A stretch of 64,000 bases of DNA, taken from positions 1-64,000 of the forward strand of contig NZ_LIPV01000006.1 in assembly GCF_001418255.1 (NCBI RefSeq). The letters are read 5' to 3'. Of the stretch, positions 17,804 through 28,644 are shown piece after piece. The notes beneath the pieces are model-generated. The model saw only the letters and a list, made by a program, of their open reading frames with translations, searched no databases and had not been told where the DNA came from. The stretch's first letter is position 1. Each line of letters opens with the position of its first letter. The stretch is from Thiomonas bhubaneswarensis (GTDB lineage Bacteria > Pseudomonadota > Gammaproteobacteria > Burkholderiales > Burkholderiaceae_C). Made by a program: the position numbers and the translations under genes.

Positions 17804-18427
17804 ATGAAAAATCTGGTTCTCCTCATTTCCGGGCGCGGCAGCAATCTGCAGTCCATTCTTCAGGCTCAGCGCGAGCAGGGCTGGGAAGTCGATGTGCGCG
17901 GTGTGATCAGCAACCGGGCCGACGCTGCGGGGCTTGAGGTTGCGCGTGCTTTCGGCGTGCCCACCCAAGTGATTGCGCACAACGATTTTGCCAGCCGTGA
18001 GGCTTTCGATCAGGCCCTGGCCGAGGCGATCGAGGCGCTGCAGCCCGATGTCATCGCGCTGTGCGGTTTCATGCGCGTGCTCGGGGCTTCCTTCGTCGAG
18101 CGCTTTGCGGGGTGTCTGGTCAATATCCACCCGTCTCTGCTGCCCGCCTTTTCCGGCCTGCACACCCATGCCCGTGCGCTGCAAGAGGGCGTGAAATGGC
18201 ACGGCGCCACCGTGCATCTGGTGAGCAGTGCGCTCGACCACGGGCCGATCCTGGCGCAGGCCGCCGTGCCCGTTCTGGATGGCGACACCCTCGAGACGCT
18301 GGCCGCGCGCGTGCTGCTCGAGGAGCACCGCATCTATCCCCCTGTGGTGCGCGCCCTGCTCGAAGGCCGGGTGCAGATCGACGGCCTGCGTACCCGCATC
18401 CTGCCTGCCACTGAATCTCCTTCCTGA
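17804..18427 (+). CDS. purN: Phosphoribosylglycinamide formyltransferase PurN
   Basis: The 207-residue 10-formyl-THF-dependent GAR transformylase of purine synthesis. The phosphate loop GRGSNLQSI is at 10-18. The catalytic trio is in NIHPSLLPAF (Asn107, His109) and ALDHGPIL (Asp145). It ends nine bases before the RsmB-like methyltransferase gene, so the two are co-transcribed. Length is typical. Confidence 0.95.
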   Translation: MKNLVLLISGRGSNLQSILQAQREQGWEVDVRGVISNRADAAGLEVARAFGVPTQVIAHNDFASREAFDQALAEAIEALQPDVIALCGFMRVLGASFVERFAGCLVNIHPSLLPAFSGLHTHARALQEGVKWHGATVHLVSSALDHGPILAQAAVPVLDGDTLETLAARVLLEEHRIYPPVVRALLEGRVQIDGLRTRILPATESPS

Positions 18428-18436
18428 AAGTGCGCC

Positions 18437-19750
18437 ATGAAACCGCGTGACCTGCTTTACATCGCGCGCGACGTGCTGCGCGACATGCTGCGTTTCGACG
18501 CTGCCGCCGATGCCGTGTTGTCGCGCTGGTTCCGCGCCAAGCCGCAACTGGGCAAGACCGATCGCCAGATCCTGGCCGACACGGTGTATCAGGTGTTGCG
18601 GCATCTGCGTCTGTTTCAGACCCTTGCCGCCGCGGACGACGGCATCGGCGGGCCCATGGAGGTGCGGCTGGCCATTCTGGGATGGTCGGGCAACGCGCCA
18701 TCGCTGCACGCCGCGCTCACGCCGGAGCAACTGGAGTGGCGCAAGCGGGTGCTTGCCCAGGACGCAATGGCGCTGCCCGAGGCTGTGCGCTGGAGTCTGC
18801 CGGAATGGCTCGCCACGGCCTTGCAGGCCCACTATGGCGCGGAATACTCGGCGCTGGCGCAGTCGTTGTTGCGTCCGGCCCCGCTGGACTTGCGGGTGAA
18901 TGTGCAGAAGACGCGGCGCGAAGCCGTGCTCGATGTGTTTGCCCGCCTCGATCTGCCCGCGCGCGCCACGCCCTATTCGCCCTGGGGCATCCGACTGGAG
19001 GGCAAGCCCGCCCTGCAGGATCTCACCGTATTCCGCGAAGGCTGGGTGGAGGTGCAGGACGAAGGCAGCCAGTTGCTGCCCTTGCTGCTGGCGCCGCGCC
19101 GCGGCGAGATGGTGGTCGATTTCTGCGCCGGGGCCGGTGGCAAGACCCTGGCCCTCGGTGCCATGATGCGCGGCACCGGTCGCCTCTACGCCTTCGATGT
19201 GGCCGACTACCGGCTGGCCAAGCTCAAGCCTCGTCTGCAGCGAAGTGGGCTGTCCAATGTGTACCCAGTGGCCATTGCCCACGAACGCGACGAGCGGGTC
19301 AAGAGGCTGGCTGGCAAGGTCGATCGTGTCCTGGTGGACGCGCCGTGTTCCGGTCTGGGAACCCTGCGGCGCAACCCTGACATGAAATGGCGTCAGAAGC
19401 CCGAGGATGTGGCTGAATTGACGACAAAACAAACCAATATCCTGCAGGCGGCCGCCACGCTGCTGAAGCCGGGCGGCCGTCTTGTGTACGCCACCTGCAG
19501 CATCCTGCCGGAAGAGAACGGCGCGATCGTCGATGCCTTTCTGGCGTCGCACCCCGAGTTCGAGCGGGTTCCGGCCGACTCGGTGCTGCGCCAGCAGGGC
19601 GTGGAAGGCGATGATCTGGTGACGCAGGGCGATCTGCAACTGTTGCCGAACCGCCACGCGACCGATGGCTTTTATGCCGCGGTGCTGCAAAGACGCGCCC
19701 CGTCGGCCCGCCCGGCGGACGTGGCTTCCGACGTCGCGATTGCGAACTGA
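18437..19750 (+). CDS. RsmB/NOP-family RNA (cytosine-5) methyltransferase
   Basis: A 437-residue SAM-dependent methyltransferase of the RsmB/NOL1 family, probably acting on rRNA. The SAM loop is VVDFCAGAGGKTLALG. The two catalytic cysteines are in DAPCSGLGTLRRNP (Cys304) and YATCSILPEEN (Cys354). The N-terminal 150 residues are helical and differ from the NusB-like domain of E. coli RsmB, so I give no gene symbol. It follows purN closely. A substrate other than 16S C967 is possible. Confidence 0.88.
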   Translation: MKPRDLLYIARDVLRDMLRFDAAADAVLSRWFRAKPQLGKTDRQILADTVYQVLRHLRLFQTLAAADDGIGGPMEVRLAILGWSGNAPSLHAALTPEQLEWRKRVLAQDAMALPEAVRWSLPEWLATALQAHYGAEYSALAQSLLRPAPLDLRVNVQKTRREAVLDVFARLDLPARATPYSPWGIRLEGKPALQDLTVFREGWVEVQDEGSQLLPLLLAPRRGEMVVDFCAGAGGKTLALGAMMRGTGRLYAFDVADYRLAKLKPRLQRSGLSNVYPVAIAHERDERVKRLAGKVDRVLVDAPCSGLGTLRRNPDMKWRQKPEDVAELTTKQTNILQAAATLLKPGGRLVYATCSILPEENGAIVDAFLASHPEFERVPADSVLRQQGVEGDDLVTQGDLQLLPNRHATDGFYAAVLQRRAPSARPADVASDVAIAN

Positions 19751-19861
19751 CAAGCGCTTCGCGTTTGCCCTGTGCGCGTGGGGCACGACCCGTCCGATAA
19801 TGCATGCAACTTCTGCCGCGGGCAGAGTTCCAATCGCGTTGTATCGATCTGAAAGTTTCTG

Positions 19862-21067
19862 ATGTTTGATGTGTTTTTGACTTGGGCCGGACACGGCCTG
19901 TTGCAGGCTTCCTGGTGGCAAATCGCGCTATTTGCACTGATCACCACGCATATCACCATTGCGTCCGTCACCATTTTTCTGCACCGGGCGCAGGCGCATC
20001 GGGCTCTTGAATTGCATCCGGTGGCCTCGCATTTCTTCCGCTTCTGGCTCTGGTTCACCACCGGCATGGTCACGAAGGAATGGGTGGCCATCCACCGCAA
20101 GCATCACGCCAAATGCGAGACCGCCGACGACCCGCACAGCCCGGTGACGCGAGGCATCGATACGGTTTTGCTGCGCGGCGCCGAGTTGTATCGCGCCGAA
20201 TCGAAAAATGCCGAGACATTGAGCAAGTTCGGGCATGGCACGCCCGACGACTGGCTGGAGCGCAACGTCTATTCCCGTTATGCCTGGCAGGGGGTCGGGT
20301 TGCTGCTCATTCTCGACGTCCTGTTGTTCGGCGCCATCGGCGCCACCGTCTGGGCCGTGCAGATGCTGTGGATTCCGATCTGGGCGGCCGGGGTCATCAA
20401 TGGCCTGGGGCACTGGTGGGGCTACCGCAACTTCGCCGCGCGCGACAGCAGTCACAACATCTCGCCCTGGGGCCTGCTGATCGGCGGTGAAGAGCTGCAC
20501 AACAATCACCACACCTACCCGACCTCGGCCAAGCTGTCGGTGAAATGGTGGGAATTCGATATCGGTTGGGCCTATATCCGCGCGCTGTCGTGGGTGGGTC
20601 TGGCCAAGCCCCGCAAATTGCCGCCGCAGTTTCGCCTGGGCGAAGTGCGCGCCGAGGTGGATCAGCTCACGTTGCAGGCCGTCATTGCCAATCGTTATGA
20701 AGTGATGGCGCGTTACGCGGCAGAGCTGCGCACGACCCTCAAGGCAGAACTGGCGCGTGCAGCCGAGCAGGGCGCTGCGGCCAATCTGCCGGTCTTGCGC
20801 GCTGCCCGGCGCTGGATCGGGATGGAGCGTGAGATTCTCTGCGAACGCTCGCGCGCTCTGGTGGATGCTGCAGCCAACGCCAGCCCCAACCTGAGCAAGT
20901 TGCTGCACATGCGCGAAGAGCTTAAGGCGGTGTGGGAACAGACCAATCTGAACGCCGAACAACTGCGCCTCAAATTGCAGGATTGGTGCCACCGTGCCGA
21001 AGACAGCGGCGTGACGGCGCTCAGGGAACTGTCGTTGCGCATGAGGCGATATACCCCGGCCGTCTGA
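19862..21067 (+). CDS. Acyl-CoA/acyl-lipid delta-9-type fatty acid desaturase
   Basis: A 401-residue membrane di-iron desaturase that introduces a double bond into saturated acyl chains. The three His boxes are HRAQAHRA at 41-48, HRKHH at 78-82 and HNNHH at 213-217. Hydrophobic pairs flank residues 20-70 and 150-200. The final 120 or so residues form an Ala/Leu/Arg-rich helical extension not needed for the core fold. The gene stands alone between the purN pair and the convergent ribosomal protein genes. It lies outside the fab cluster later in the window. Confidence 0.88.
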   Translation: MFDVFLTWAGHGLLQASWWQIALFALITTHITIASVTIFLHRAQAHRALELHPVASHFFRFWLWFTTGMVTKEWVAIHRKHHAKCETADDPHSPVTRGIDTVLLRGAELYRAESKNAETLSKFGHGTPDDWLERNVYSRYAWQGVGLLLILDVLLFGAIGATVWAVQMLWIPIWAAGVINGLGHWWGYRNFAARDSSHNISPWGLLIGGEELHNNHHTYPTSAKLSVKWWEFDIGWAYIRALSWVGLAKPRKLPPQFRLGEVRAEVDQLTLQAVIANRYEVMARYAAELRTTLKAELARAAEQGAAANLPVLRAARRWIGMEREILCERSRALVDAAANASPNLSKLLHMREELKAVWEQTNLNAEQLRLKLQDWCHRAEDSGVTALRELSLRMRRYTPAV

Positions 21068-21169
21068 AGGTCGCCCTTGGGAAGGGCGGGAGGCTGAGCC
21101 TCGTTGCCCCTGCTGTGGGCGAGTCTTCATCTACCGACTCATGCCATGCAAGGCAGACGCCCATGAAAA

Positions 21170-21220
21170 ATCCGCTGTTCTGACCGCCAACCTCTCAAGG
21201 TGGCGGCAGATACAGCGGAT
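21170..21220 (-). terminator. Rho-independent terminator of rpmB-rpmG
   Basis: Read on the minus strand, an outer 9-bp stem (ATCCGCTGT paired with ACAGCGGAT) encloses an inner stem (AGGT/ACCT plus GGCGG/CCGCC with one bulged base) and a 4-base loop. It is followed by TTTTT at 21169-21165. It lies 30 bases past the rpmG stop. The arrangement, hairpin then U-run, fits intrinsic termination for the leftward ribosomal genes, with the rightward desaturase converging on it. Confidence 0.75.
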
Positions 21221-21249
21221 CGTTCTGGCTTGCGGGTCAGCCGATCAAC

Positions 21250-21420
21250 TTATTTGATCTTGCCTTCCTTGTAGCTCACATGCTTGCGCGCGACCGGATC
21301 GAACTTCATGATTTCGATCTTTTCGGGGGTGGTGCGCTTGTTCTTGGTGGTGGTGTAGAAATGGCCGGTGCCCGCAGAGGATTCCAGCTTGATTTTTTCG
21401 CGTCCGCCTTTGGTTGCCAT
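21250..21420 (-). CDS. rpmG: 50S ribosomal protein L33
   Basis: A 56-residue protein that reads [20 protein letters not shown] at the start and ends [13 protein letters not shown] with a TAA at 21250-21252. This is the classic L33, a small protein near the ribosomal E site. It lacks the CxxC zinc pair of the other L33 type ([15 protein letters not shown] in its place). It lies 35 bases after rpmB, the standard rpmB-rpmG pair, and the hairpin just downstream ends the unit. Confidence 0.96.
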   Translation of the reverse strand: MATKGGREKIKLESSAGTGHFYTTTKNKRTTPEKIEIMKFDPVARKHVSYKEGKIK

Positions 21421-21455
21421 GTTGGGCTCCGTGTGGTTCTAGAGAAAAGCGACGA

Positions 21456-21689
21456 TCAAATCTCGCCGCGCGAGCGCAGCTCGGCCAGCACGACGTCGAT
21501 GCCTTTTTTGTCGATGGTGCGCAGGCCCGAGCTCGTCACGCGCAGGCGCACGAAGCGGTTCTCGCTCTCCACCCAGAAACGGCGATATTGCAGATTGGGC
21601 AGGAAGCGGCGCTTGGTCTTGTTGTTGGCGTGGGACACATTGTTCCCGACCATCGGCCCTTTACCTGTCACTTGACACACTCGTGCCAT
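21456..21689 (-). CDS. rpmB: 50S ribosomal protein L28
   Basis: A 77-residue L28 beginning [20 protein letters not shown] and containing [18 protein letters not shown]. The start at 21689 is set by the family N-terminus; a longer frame from 21716 adds nine unrelated residues. A GAGGTG ribosome site stands upstream. It is first of the rpmB-rpmG pair and is driven by a near-consensus promoter about 40 bases upstream. Confidence 0.96.
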   Translation of the reverse strand: MARVCQVTGKGPMVGNNVSHANNKTKRRFLPNLQYRRFWVESENRFVRLRVTSSGLRTIDKKGIDVVLAELRSRGEI

Positions 21690-21725
21690 GGCACACCTCA
21701 AAATTTTGTAGAACAAAAGCTAAAG

Positions 21726-21753
21726 ATTATAACCGGAAAGATCCGCTTGTCCA
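21726..21753 (-). promoter_or_regulatory. Sigma70-type promoter of rpmB-rpmG
   Basis: On the minus strand TGGACA (21753-21748; five of six match to TTGACA) and a perfect TATAAT (21731-21726) are separated by 16 bases. The -10 ends 36 bases ahead of the rpmB ATG, leaving a short leader. This is one of the two best sigma70-like sites I found in the window. Confidence 0.7.
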
Positions 21754-21781
21754 TGGGTTCCTAAGCCCGACAGGCTCCTAG

Positions 21782-21809
21782 GCCGACCCGTGATCGCTCA
21801 AAGGTCGGC
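21782..21809 (-). terminator. Hairpin just after trxB, possible terminator
   Basis: GCCGACC at 21782-21788 pairs with GGTCGGC at 21803-21809 across a 14-base loop, starting 14 bases past the trxB stop. There is no T-run on the minus-strand side, so termination would need Rho or would be weak. On the plus strand a GTTTTG follows. Confidence 0.35.
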
Positions 21810-21823
21810 GTTTTGGGCAAACC

Positions 21824-22807
<984 letters not shown>

Positions 22808-22983
22808 TCAAAAGAGAGAAGCGCCCGCTTTGTCGCTATTTGCTGAACATGCGGCAAGCAGCAATCGCGCAATGCGCAAGATTTTAGGAGCGCTGGGCGC
22901 GGGGGTTTGACGCAAGGCTAATTCCTGGCTGCTCGATCCCGTTGTTCCCCATCACTCTGCCGCTGTGCAAACTGGAGAAACAG

Positions 22984-23655
22984 ATGTCGCAAATCACCGA
23001 TATTGACCTGGTTCGGCGCGTGCCGCTGTTTGCCGTGCTCACCGAATCGCAGGCCTGGTCGATTTCGCAATCCATCGTCAAGAGGCGCTACAAGCGCGGG
23101 GAAAACATCGTCGAGCAGGGCAGCAAGTCCAACGCCCTGTTCATCCTGCTGTCGGGCCGGGCGCGGGTGGTGAGCATGGACGCCAAGGGCCGCGAGGTCA
23201 TCATCGCCGTGCTCCACGCCGGCGACTACATCGGTGAGATGAGCCTGATCGACGGCGAGCCGCACAGTGCAACTGTTCAGGCCGAAGTTCAGACCGATGT
23301 GATGATGCTCGGCCGCGTGGCCTTTCTGCAGTGCCTGCCCGAGAATACAAGCATGTCCTTCGCCATCATGCGGGGACTGGCGCTGCGGCTGCGACGGGCC
23401 GACCGCAAGATCGAATCGCTGGCCTTGATGGATGTCTACGGCCGCGTGGCGCGCGCGCTGATGGAACTCACCGATGTGATGCAGAACGAGCATTTGATCC
23501 GCAACAAGCTCTCGCGCCAGGATCTGGCCAAGATGGTCGGGGCCTCGCGCGAGATGGTCAGCCGGGTGATGAAAGACTTTGAACAGCAGGGCTTTGTGGT
23601 CGAGCGCGAGGATGGCAGCATGCTGATCCGCGAACATCTGTCCAGCTTGCTGTGA
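22984..23655 (+). CDS. Crp/Fnr-family transcriptional regulator
   Basis: A 223-residue regulator with an N-terminal cyclic-nucleotide-binding-like barrel. LHAGDYIGEMSLIDGEPHSA is the phosphate-binding-type cassette. A dimer helix follows, then a C-terminal helix-turn-helix (LSRQDLAKMVGASREMVSRV). There are no N-terminal cysteines for an Fnr iron-sulfur cluster, so it is closer to Crp. Whether it binds cAMP is not settled by sequence. The start at 22984 (MSQITDID) is favoured by GGAG eight bases upstream over an earlier in-frame start at 22942. It is divergent from trxB. Confidence 0.87.
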   Translation: MSQITDIDLVRRVPLFAVLTESQAWSISQSIVKRRYKRGENIVEQGSKSNALFILLSGRARVVSMDAKGREVIIAVLHAGDYIGEMSLIDGEPHSATVQAEVQTDVMMLGRVAFLQCLPENTSMSFAIMRGLALRLRRADRKIESLALMDVYGRVARALMELTDVMQNEHLIRNKLSRQDLAKMVGASREMVSRVMKDFEQQGFVVEREDGSMLIREHLSSLL

Positions 23656-23818
23656 TTGTGGTTCCCGGGAGCCCCGGGAAGGCGCGCACGCCCTATCGTC
23701 TGGTCGGCTGAGACAGACGGGCAGGGCCTGTTGACCCCATGTTGGCCTTGCTGCCCATGCGGTAGTCGAGGGCGGCACAATGTGATGCGATGCATCACCC
23801 CGGATTTTGAACACCCCC

Positions 23819-26167
23819 ATGCCGAAAATCGATACACGACGCCGTTCCGCCGCGACGGCTTCCCGCTCCGAGCCACGCAGTCGCCTGCAGCGGTTTGCCG
23901 GTGAAGTTCGCCTGACCGCTGCGTTCATTGGCTGGATCCTGCTCAGCCTCAGCCTGTTGAGCTTTCACAAGACCGATCCGTCCTGGTCCAGCTCGGGTAC
24001 CGATGGCCATGTGGCCAACTGGGTCGGGGTGCTCGGGGCCTGGTTGTCCGACATTGCCTACTTTCTGCTCGGCTATTCGGCGCTCTGGCTGATCCCCCTG
24101 GGGCTGTACGGCTTGCTGCGCATGTGGCGCCGGACACAGGCCGAGCCGTCGCCAGTGGAAGAGCCGGTGTCCGCGAGCCGGTGGCGCAAGCTGCAGCCCG
24201 TGGCCGCCGTCGCAGGATTGCTGCTGCTGCCGCTATCGAGCGCGGCGCTGGAGGCCACAAGGCTGTGGAGCCTGGCCCGTGGCCTGCCCGGCGAAGCTGG
24301 TGGCCTGCTGGGCCATGCTTGCGGCATGGCGGTGGATACCCTGCTGGGCGACACCGGAGGCACGCTGGTGCTCCTCGTCGTCTTTCTGTTTTCGCTGAGT
24401 TGGGTCGGTCATTTTTCGTGGGCCGATGCGGCCGAACGTCTGGGCGGCTGGATCGAGCGGCTGTGGACCTGGCAGCGCGACCGGCGTGGGCGTGAGGACG
24501 ATGTGCTGGCGGGGCAGCAGGCCATGCAGGAGCGCGAGAAGGAAGTCGAACTGCAGCGGCCTCTGGCGGAGGAGCGCGACGTGCTGGCCCCGGTGCTCAT
24601 CGAGCCTTCGGTGGCGTTCGTGCCGCCATCGCCCCGCGTCATGAAGGAAAAGCAGAAGCCGCTGTTCAATGAATTGCCCGATTCGGCCCTGCCGGCGCTG
24701 AGTCTGCTCGATGCCGCCCCGGCGGTGCAGGCGGAGACCGTCAGCCACGAGACGCTGGAATTCACCTCGCGGCTGATCGAGAAAAAGCTCAAGGACTTTG
24801 GCGTGGAGGTGCGGGTGGTGGCGGCCTATCCCGGCCCGGTGATCACGCGCTACGAGGTGGAACCTGCCACCGGCGTGAAGGGCTCGCAGATCGTCAACCT
24901 CTCGCGCGACCTGGCGCGGGCCCTGTCGCTTGTGAGCATCCGCGTGGTCGAGACCATTCCGGGCAAGAACACCATGGCGCTGGAGTTGCCCAATGCCAAG
25001 CGGCAGACCATCAAGCTGTCGGAAATTCTGGGTTCCAACAACTACCACGAAGCCGCCTCGATGCTGACCCTGGGGCTGGGCAAGGACATCGTGGGCAACC
25101 CGGTCGTGGCCGATCTGGCCAAGATGCCGCACCTGCTGGTGGCGGGCACCACCGGCTCGGGCAAGTCCGTCGGTGTCAACGCCATGATTCTGAGCCTGCT
25201 GTACAAGGCCGAGCCCAGCGATGTGCGCCTGATCCTGATCGATCCGAAGATGCTCGAACTCAGCGTGTACGACGGCATTTCGCATCTGCTCGCGCCCGTG
25301 GTGATCGACATGAAACAGGCAGCTCAGGCGCTGAACTGGTGCGTGGGCGAAATGGAGCGGCGCTACAAGCTCATGAGCAAGCTCGGCGTGCGCAATCTGG
25401 CGGGCTACAACACCAAGGTGCAGGAGGCCCGGGCGCGCGGCGAACCTCTGACCAACCCGTTCAGCCTCACCCCCGAGTCGCCCGAGCCGCTGGAGAAGCT
25501 GCCCAACATCGTGGTCGTCATCGACGAACTGGCCGATCTGATGATGGTGGTGGGCAAGAAGATCGAGGAACTCATCGCGCGTCTGGCGCAGAAGGCGCGG
25601 GCTTCGGGCATCCATCTCATCCTGGCCACCCAGCGTCCCAGCGTGGACGTGATCACCGGGCTGATCAAGGCCAATATTCCCACCCGCATGGCCTTCCAGG
25701 TGTCGAGCAAGATCGATTCGCGCACCATCCTCGACCAGATGGGCGCGGAGAGTCTGCTGGGCATGGGCGACATGCTTTACCTGCCGCCCGGCTCGGGCAT
25801 GCCGCAGCGGGTGCACGGCGCCTTCGTCAGCGACGCCGAAGTGCACCGCGTGGTCGAAGACATCAAGAGCCGCGGCGGGCCGAACTATCTCGACGGCATC
25901 CTCACGGGCGAGGAAGACCTGGAAGGTGCCGGAGGCGCGCTGGGCGGTGCGGGCCAGGCCGACGGCGAGAGCGATCCGCTCTACGATCAGGCGGTTCAGA
26001 TCGTGCTGCAGCACCGCAAGGCGTCGATTTCTCTGGTGCAGCGTCATCTGCGCATCGGCTACAACCGTTCTGCCAGACTGTTGGAACAGATGGAGCAATC
26101 CGGACTGGTATCGGCGCTGACCGCCAATGGCAATCGCGACATCCTGGTGCCGGTGCGGCCGGAATGA
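23819..26167 (+). CDS. ftsK: DNA translocase FtsK
   Basis: The septal DNA pump, 782 residues from the ATG at 23819; a TTG at 23807 would add four. Several hydrophobic segments lie between residues 30 and 205. They are followed by a short linker, much shorter than in E. coli FtsK. The RecA-like motor has Walker [13 protein letters not shown] (Lys449) and Walker [15 protein letters not shown]. The C-terminal gamma winged helix ([20 protein letters not shown]) reads KOPS sites. It leads ftsK-lolA-rarA, the same order as in many proteobacteria. Confidence 0.95.
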   Translation: MPKIDTRRRSAATASRSEPRSRLQRFAGEVRLTAAFIGWILLSLSLLSFHKTDPSWSSSGTDGHVANWVGVLGAWLSDIAYFLLGYSALWLIPLGLYGLLRMWRRTQAEPSPVEEPVSASRWRKLQPVAAVAGLLLLPLSSAALEATRLWSLARGLPGEAGGLLGHACGMAVDTLLGDTGGTLVLLVVFLFSLSWVGHFSWADAAERLGGWIERLWTWQRDRRGREDDVLAGQQAMQEREKEVELQRPLAEERDVLAPVLIEPSVAFVPPSPRVMKEKQKPLFNELPDSALPALSLLDAAPAVQAETVSHETLEFTSRLIEKKLKDFGVEVRVVAAYPGPVITRYEVEPATGVKGSQIVNLSRDLARALSLVSIRVVETIPGKNTMALELPNAKRQTIKLSEILGSNNYHEAASMLTLGLGKDIVGNPVVADLAKMPHLLVAGTTGSGKSVGVNAMILSLLYKAEPSDVRLILIDPKMLELSVYDGISHLLAPVVIDMKQAAQALNWCVGEMERRYKLMSKLGVRNLAGYNTKVQEARARGEPLTNPFSLTPESPEPLEKLPNIVVVIDELADLMMVVGKKIEELIARLAQKARASGIHLILATQRPSVDVITGLIKANIPTRMAFQVSSKIDSRTILDQMGAESLLGMGDMLYLPPGSGMPQRVHGAFVSDAEVHRVVEDIKSRGGPNYLDGILTGEEDLEGAGGALGGAGQADGESDPLYDQAVQIVLQHRKASISLVQRHLRIGYNRSARLLEQMEQSGLVSALTANGNRDILVPVRPE

Positions 26168-26209
26168 GCCTGCGGCTGCGCCGCGCCTGTCTAACGGACT
26201 TGAAAAACC

Positions 26210-26878
26210 ATGACCATGATTTCCCTGATCGCCCGCCGCAGGGCATTGCTGCGTGCCGCTTTGCTGGTCGGCGCGCTGCTCGCTGCGGCCGCGCCCGCCG
26301 CAATGGCCGCCACCTCGGTGCAGTTGCTCGAACAATGGCTCAAGCAGACCCGGGGCGGCAGCGCCCAGTTCACGCAGACCGTGAGCAACCCCAAGGGCCC
26401 GGCGCAGGCGCCCGCGGCGGGGCAGTTTGCCTTCGAGCGCCCCGACCGCTTCCGCTGGGACTACACCAAGCCCTATGCCCAGGTCATCGTCAGCGACGGC
26501 AAGCAGCTCTGGACCTATGACCACGACCTCGATCAGGTGACGATCACCCCGGTCACGCAGGCCTTCAAGGGCACGCCGGCCGCCATCTTCGCCGGTACCG
26601 ATCTGACCCGGCTATTCACCTTGCAGGCCCTGCCCGATGCCAACGATCTGCAATGGGTGCAGGCCACGCCCCAGGCCAAGGACAGCAACTTCGACTGGAT
26701 TCGCATCGGCCTGCGCTCCACAATGCAGGGCCCGGAGGTCGTCGAGCTTCAACTGCGCGATGCCTTCGGTCAGGTTTCCACCATGCGGTTCAGCGCCATC
26801 AAGAGCAACCCGGTGTTCGCTGCCGACAGCTTCCACTTCACCCCGCCGAAAGGGGCCTCGGTCATCCGCCAGCCCTGA
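26210..26878 (+). CDS. lolA: Outer membrane lipoprotein carrier protein LolA
   Basis: The 222-residue periplasmic chaperone that carries lipoproteins from LolCDE to LolB. A signal peptide with a long Ala/Leu core ends near residue 34 (...PAAMA). The mature protein shows the LolA pattern SAQFTQTV, GQFAFERPDRFRWDYTKPY and VIVSDGKQLWTYDHDLDQV. It lies between ftsK (42-base gap) and rarA (5-base gap), the usual context. Confidence 0.94.
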   Translation: MTMISLIARRRALLRAALLVGALLAAAAPAAMAATSVQLLEQWLKQTRGGSAQFTQTVSNPKGPAQAPAAGQFAFERPDRFRWDYTKPYAQVIVSDGKQLWTYDHDLDQVTITPVTQAFKGTPAAIFAGTDLTRLFTLQALPDANDLQWVQATPQAKDSNFDWIRIGLRSTMQGPEVVELQLRDAFGQVSTMRFSAIKSNPVFAADSFHFTPPKGASVIRQP

Positions 26879-26883
26879 TCGCC

Positions 26884-28284
26884 ATGCCACGCAGCCCCGG
26901 CCTGTTCGACGACGCCGAGCCGCCCGCCGCCGCGCCAGCCGGGGCGGCCGCGTCGGCACACGCGCCGCTTGCCGAGCGGCTGCGGCCGCACCGGCTCGAC
27001 GACGTGGTGGGCCAGCGCCACCTGCTTGGGCCCGGCAAGCCGCTGCGCGTGGCGTTCGAGACGCGCCGGCTGCACTCCATGCTGTTCTGGGGGCCTCCCG
27101 GCGTGGGCAAGACCACGCTGGCGCGCTTGATGGCCGATGCCTTCGATGCCGACTTTCTGCCTCTCTCGGCGGTGCTCGCCGGGGTGAAGGACATCCGCGA
27201 CGCGGTGGCACAGGCCCAGGCCGCGCAGCAAAGGGGACGCGCCACCATCGTGTTCGTCGACGAGGTGCACCGGTTCAACAAGAGCCAGCAGGATGCGTTT
27301 CTGCCGCATGTCGAGTCCGGGCTGTTCACCTTCATAGGCGCGACCACCGAGAACCCGTCGTTCGAGGTCAACAGCGCCCTGCTGTCGCGCGCCGTGGTCT
27401 ATGTGCTCGAACCGCTGGACGACGCCGACCTGCAGTTGCTGATGCAGCGCGCGCTGGCGGGCAGCGGGGTCGAGTCCATCGAGCCCGCCGCGGCGCAGCG
27501 CCTGATGCGCCACGCCGACGGCGACGCCCGTCGCCTGCTGGGCGCACTGGAACTGGCGCTTCAGGCGGCGCAGCGCGCGGCGCAGACCACCCTGAGCGCC
27601 GACTTGCTGGAGCAGACTCTGGGCGCCACCCTGTTGCGCTTCGACAAGGGAGGCGAGCAGACCTACGACCTGATCTCGGCGCTGCACAAATCGGTGCGAG
27701 GCTCAGATGTGAACGCCTCGCTCTACTGGTTCGCGCGCATGCTCGAGGGTGGCGCCGATCCCCGTTATCTGGCTCGTCGGCTGATCCGCATGGCGGTGGA
27801 GGACATCGGCTTGGCCGACCCCAAGGCGCTGACCCTCGCGCTCGAAGCGGCGCAGACCTACGAGCGCCTGGGCAGCCCGGAGGGTGAACTGGCGCTCGCC
27901 GAGGCCGTCGTCTATCTCGCCGTCACCCCCAAGTCGAACGCGGTCTACAAGGCCTACAACGCCGCACGCGCCTTCGCCCGCGAGCAGGGCACCCAGCCCG
28001 TGCCATTGCATCTGCGCAACGCGCCGACCAAGCTGATGAAGAACCTGGGCTACGGCCGTGACTATCGCTATGCCCATGACGAACCCGATGCCTTTGCCGC
28101 CGGTGAAACCTACTTCCCGGACGGCATGGCCCCACCGCGCTTCTACCAACCGACAACGCGTGGGGTGGAAGAGCGCATCGCCCGGCGGCTGCACGATCTG
28201 GCCGAGCGCAATGCCCAACGCGGCACGGTGTCATCTTCTGCCGCAGAAGACGACAGTGCCGCAACGGCGCCATCTGGTGACTGA
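26884..28284 (+). CDS. rarA: Replication-associated recombination protein RarA (MgsA), AAA+ ATPase
   Basis: A 466-residue AAA+ ATPase of the RarA/WRNIP1 family that acts at stalled replication forks. Walker A is WGPPGVGKTTLA with Lys76, Walker B is VFVDEVHRFNK with Asp126. Sensor 1 lies in FIGATTENPSFEV. The C-terminal tetramerisation region contains YWFARMLEGGADPRYLARRL and NAPTKLMKNLGYGRDYRYAH. The start at 26884 (MPRSPGLFDD) lies five bases after lolA; an in-frame extension back into lolA is not credible. Confidence 0.94.
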   Translation: MPRSPGLFDDAEPPAAAPAGAAASAHAPLAERLRPHRLDDVVGQRHLLGPGKPLRVAFETRRLHSMLFWGPPGVGKTTLARLMADAFDADFLPLSAVLAGVKDIRDAVAQAQAAQQRGRATIVFVDEVHRFNKSQQDAFLPHVESGLFTFIGATTENPSFEVNSALLSRAVVYVLEPLDDADLQLLMQRALAGSGVESIEPAAAQRLMRHADGDARRLLGALELALQAAQRAAQTTLSADLLEQTLGATLLRFDKGGEQTYDLISALHKSVRGSDVNASLYWFARMLEGGADPRYLARRLIRMAVEDIGLADPKALTLALEAAQTYERLGSPEGELALAEAVVYLAVTPKSNAVYKAYNAARAFAREQGTQPVPLHLRNAPTKLMKNLGYGRDYRYAHDEPDAFAAGETYFPDGMAPPRFYQPTTRGVEERIARRLHDLAERNAQRGTVSSSAAEDDSAATAPSGD

Positions 28285-28644
28285 GAAGGATCAAGCTGCG
28301 GGTTGACCCGATGCAGGGTGAGCCTTTCGAGGCAGTTATCATCGCGCCACCCAAAAAAGCAGGTGGCCAGGATAGCCCGGCCCCCAGAGAAGATCATGAA
28401 GCCTGTTCACCCCCGCCCGGCGCTGCCTGTGCCGGGTCTGGCCGTGCCCAACCACGGGTTCGCCCGCTTCGCGTCCGGCACGGTGTCGATTTCACGCGTC
28501 TTGCTTTCACAGCCTGCACCGCAACGGTGCGGCAGCGTCGGCATGCCGCTTGCTTTCAACCCCGATTCCCTGGTTTCACTCCGGCAGCTCCAAAAGAGTT
28601 CAGCCGTTACTCACTAGCCATCCGCTCGTCAGGAGATTGCAGGT
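28285..28644. other. 360-base gap between rarA and livH
   Basis: No credible gene. It holds a GCCACC/GGTGGC hairpin (28346-28367) without a T-run, a TTGACC hexamer at 28303 with no good -10 at the right distance, and several GC-rich inverted repeats such as GCACCGCAACGGTGC. A clear ribosome site (AGGAG) stands before livH. The length suggests a regulated leader for the transporter operon, but I could not identify the element. Confidence 0.4.

Noticed and set aside
17789-19921. A 710-codon minus-strand frame opposite purN and the methyltransferase gene
   Set aside because: Same shadow effect; runs through gene boundaries.
24233-26524. A 763-codon minus-strand frame opposite ftsK
   Set aside because: Shadow of ftsK codon periodicity; no recognisable protein.
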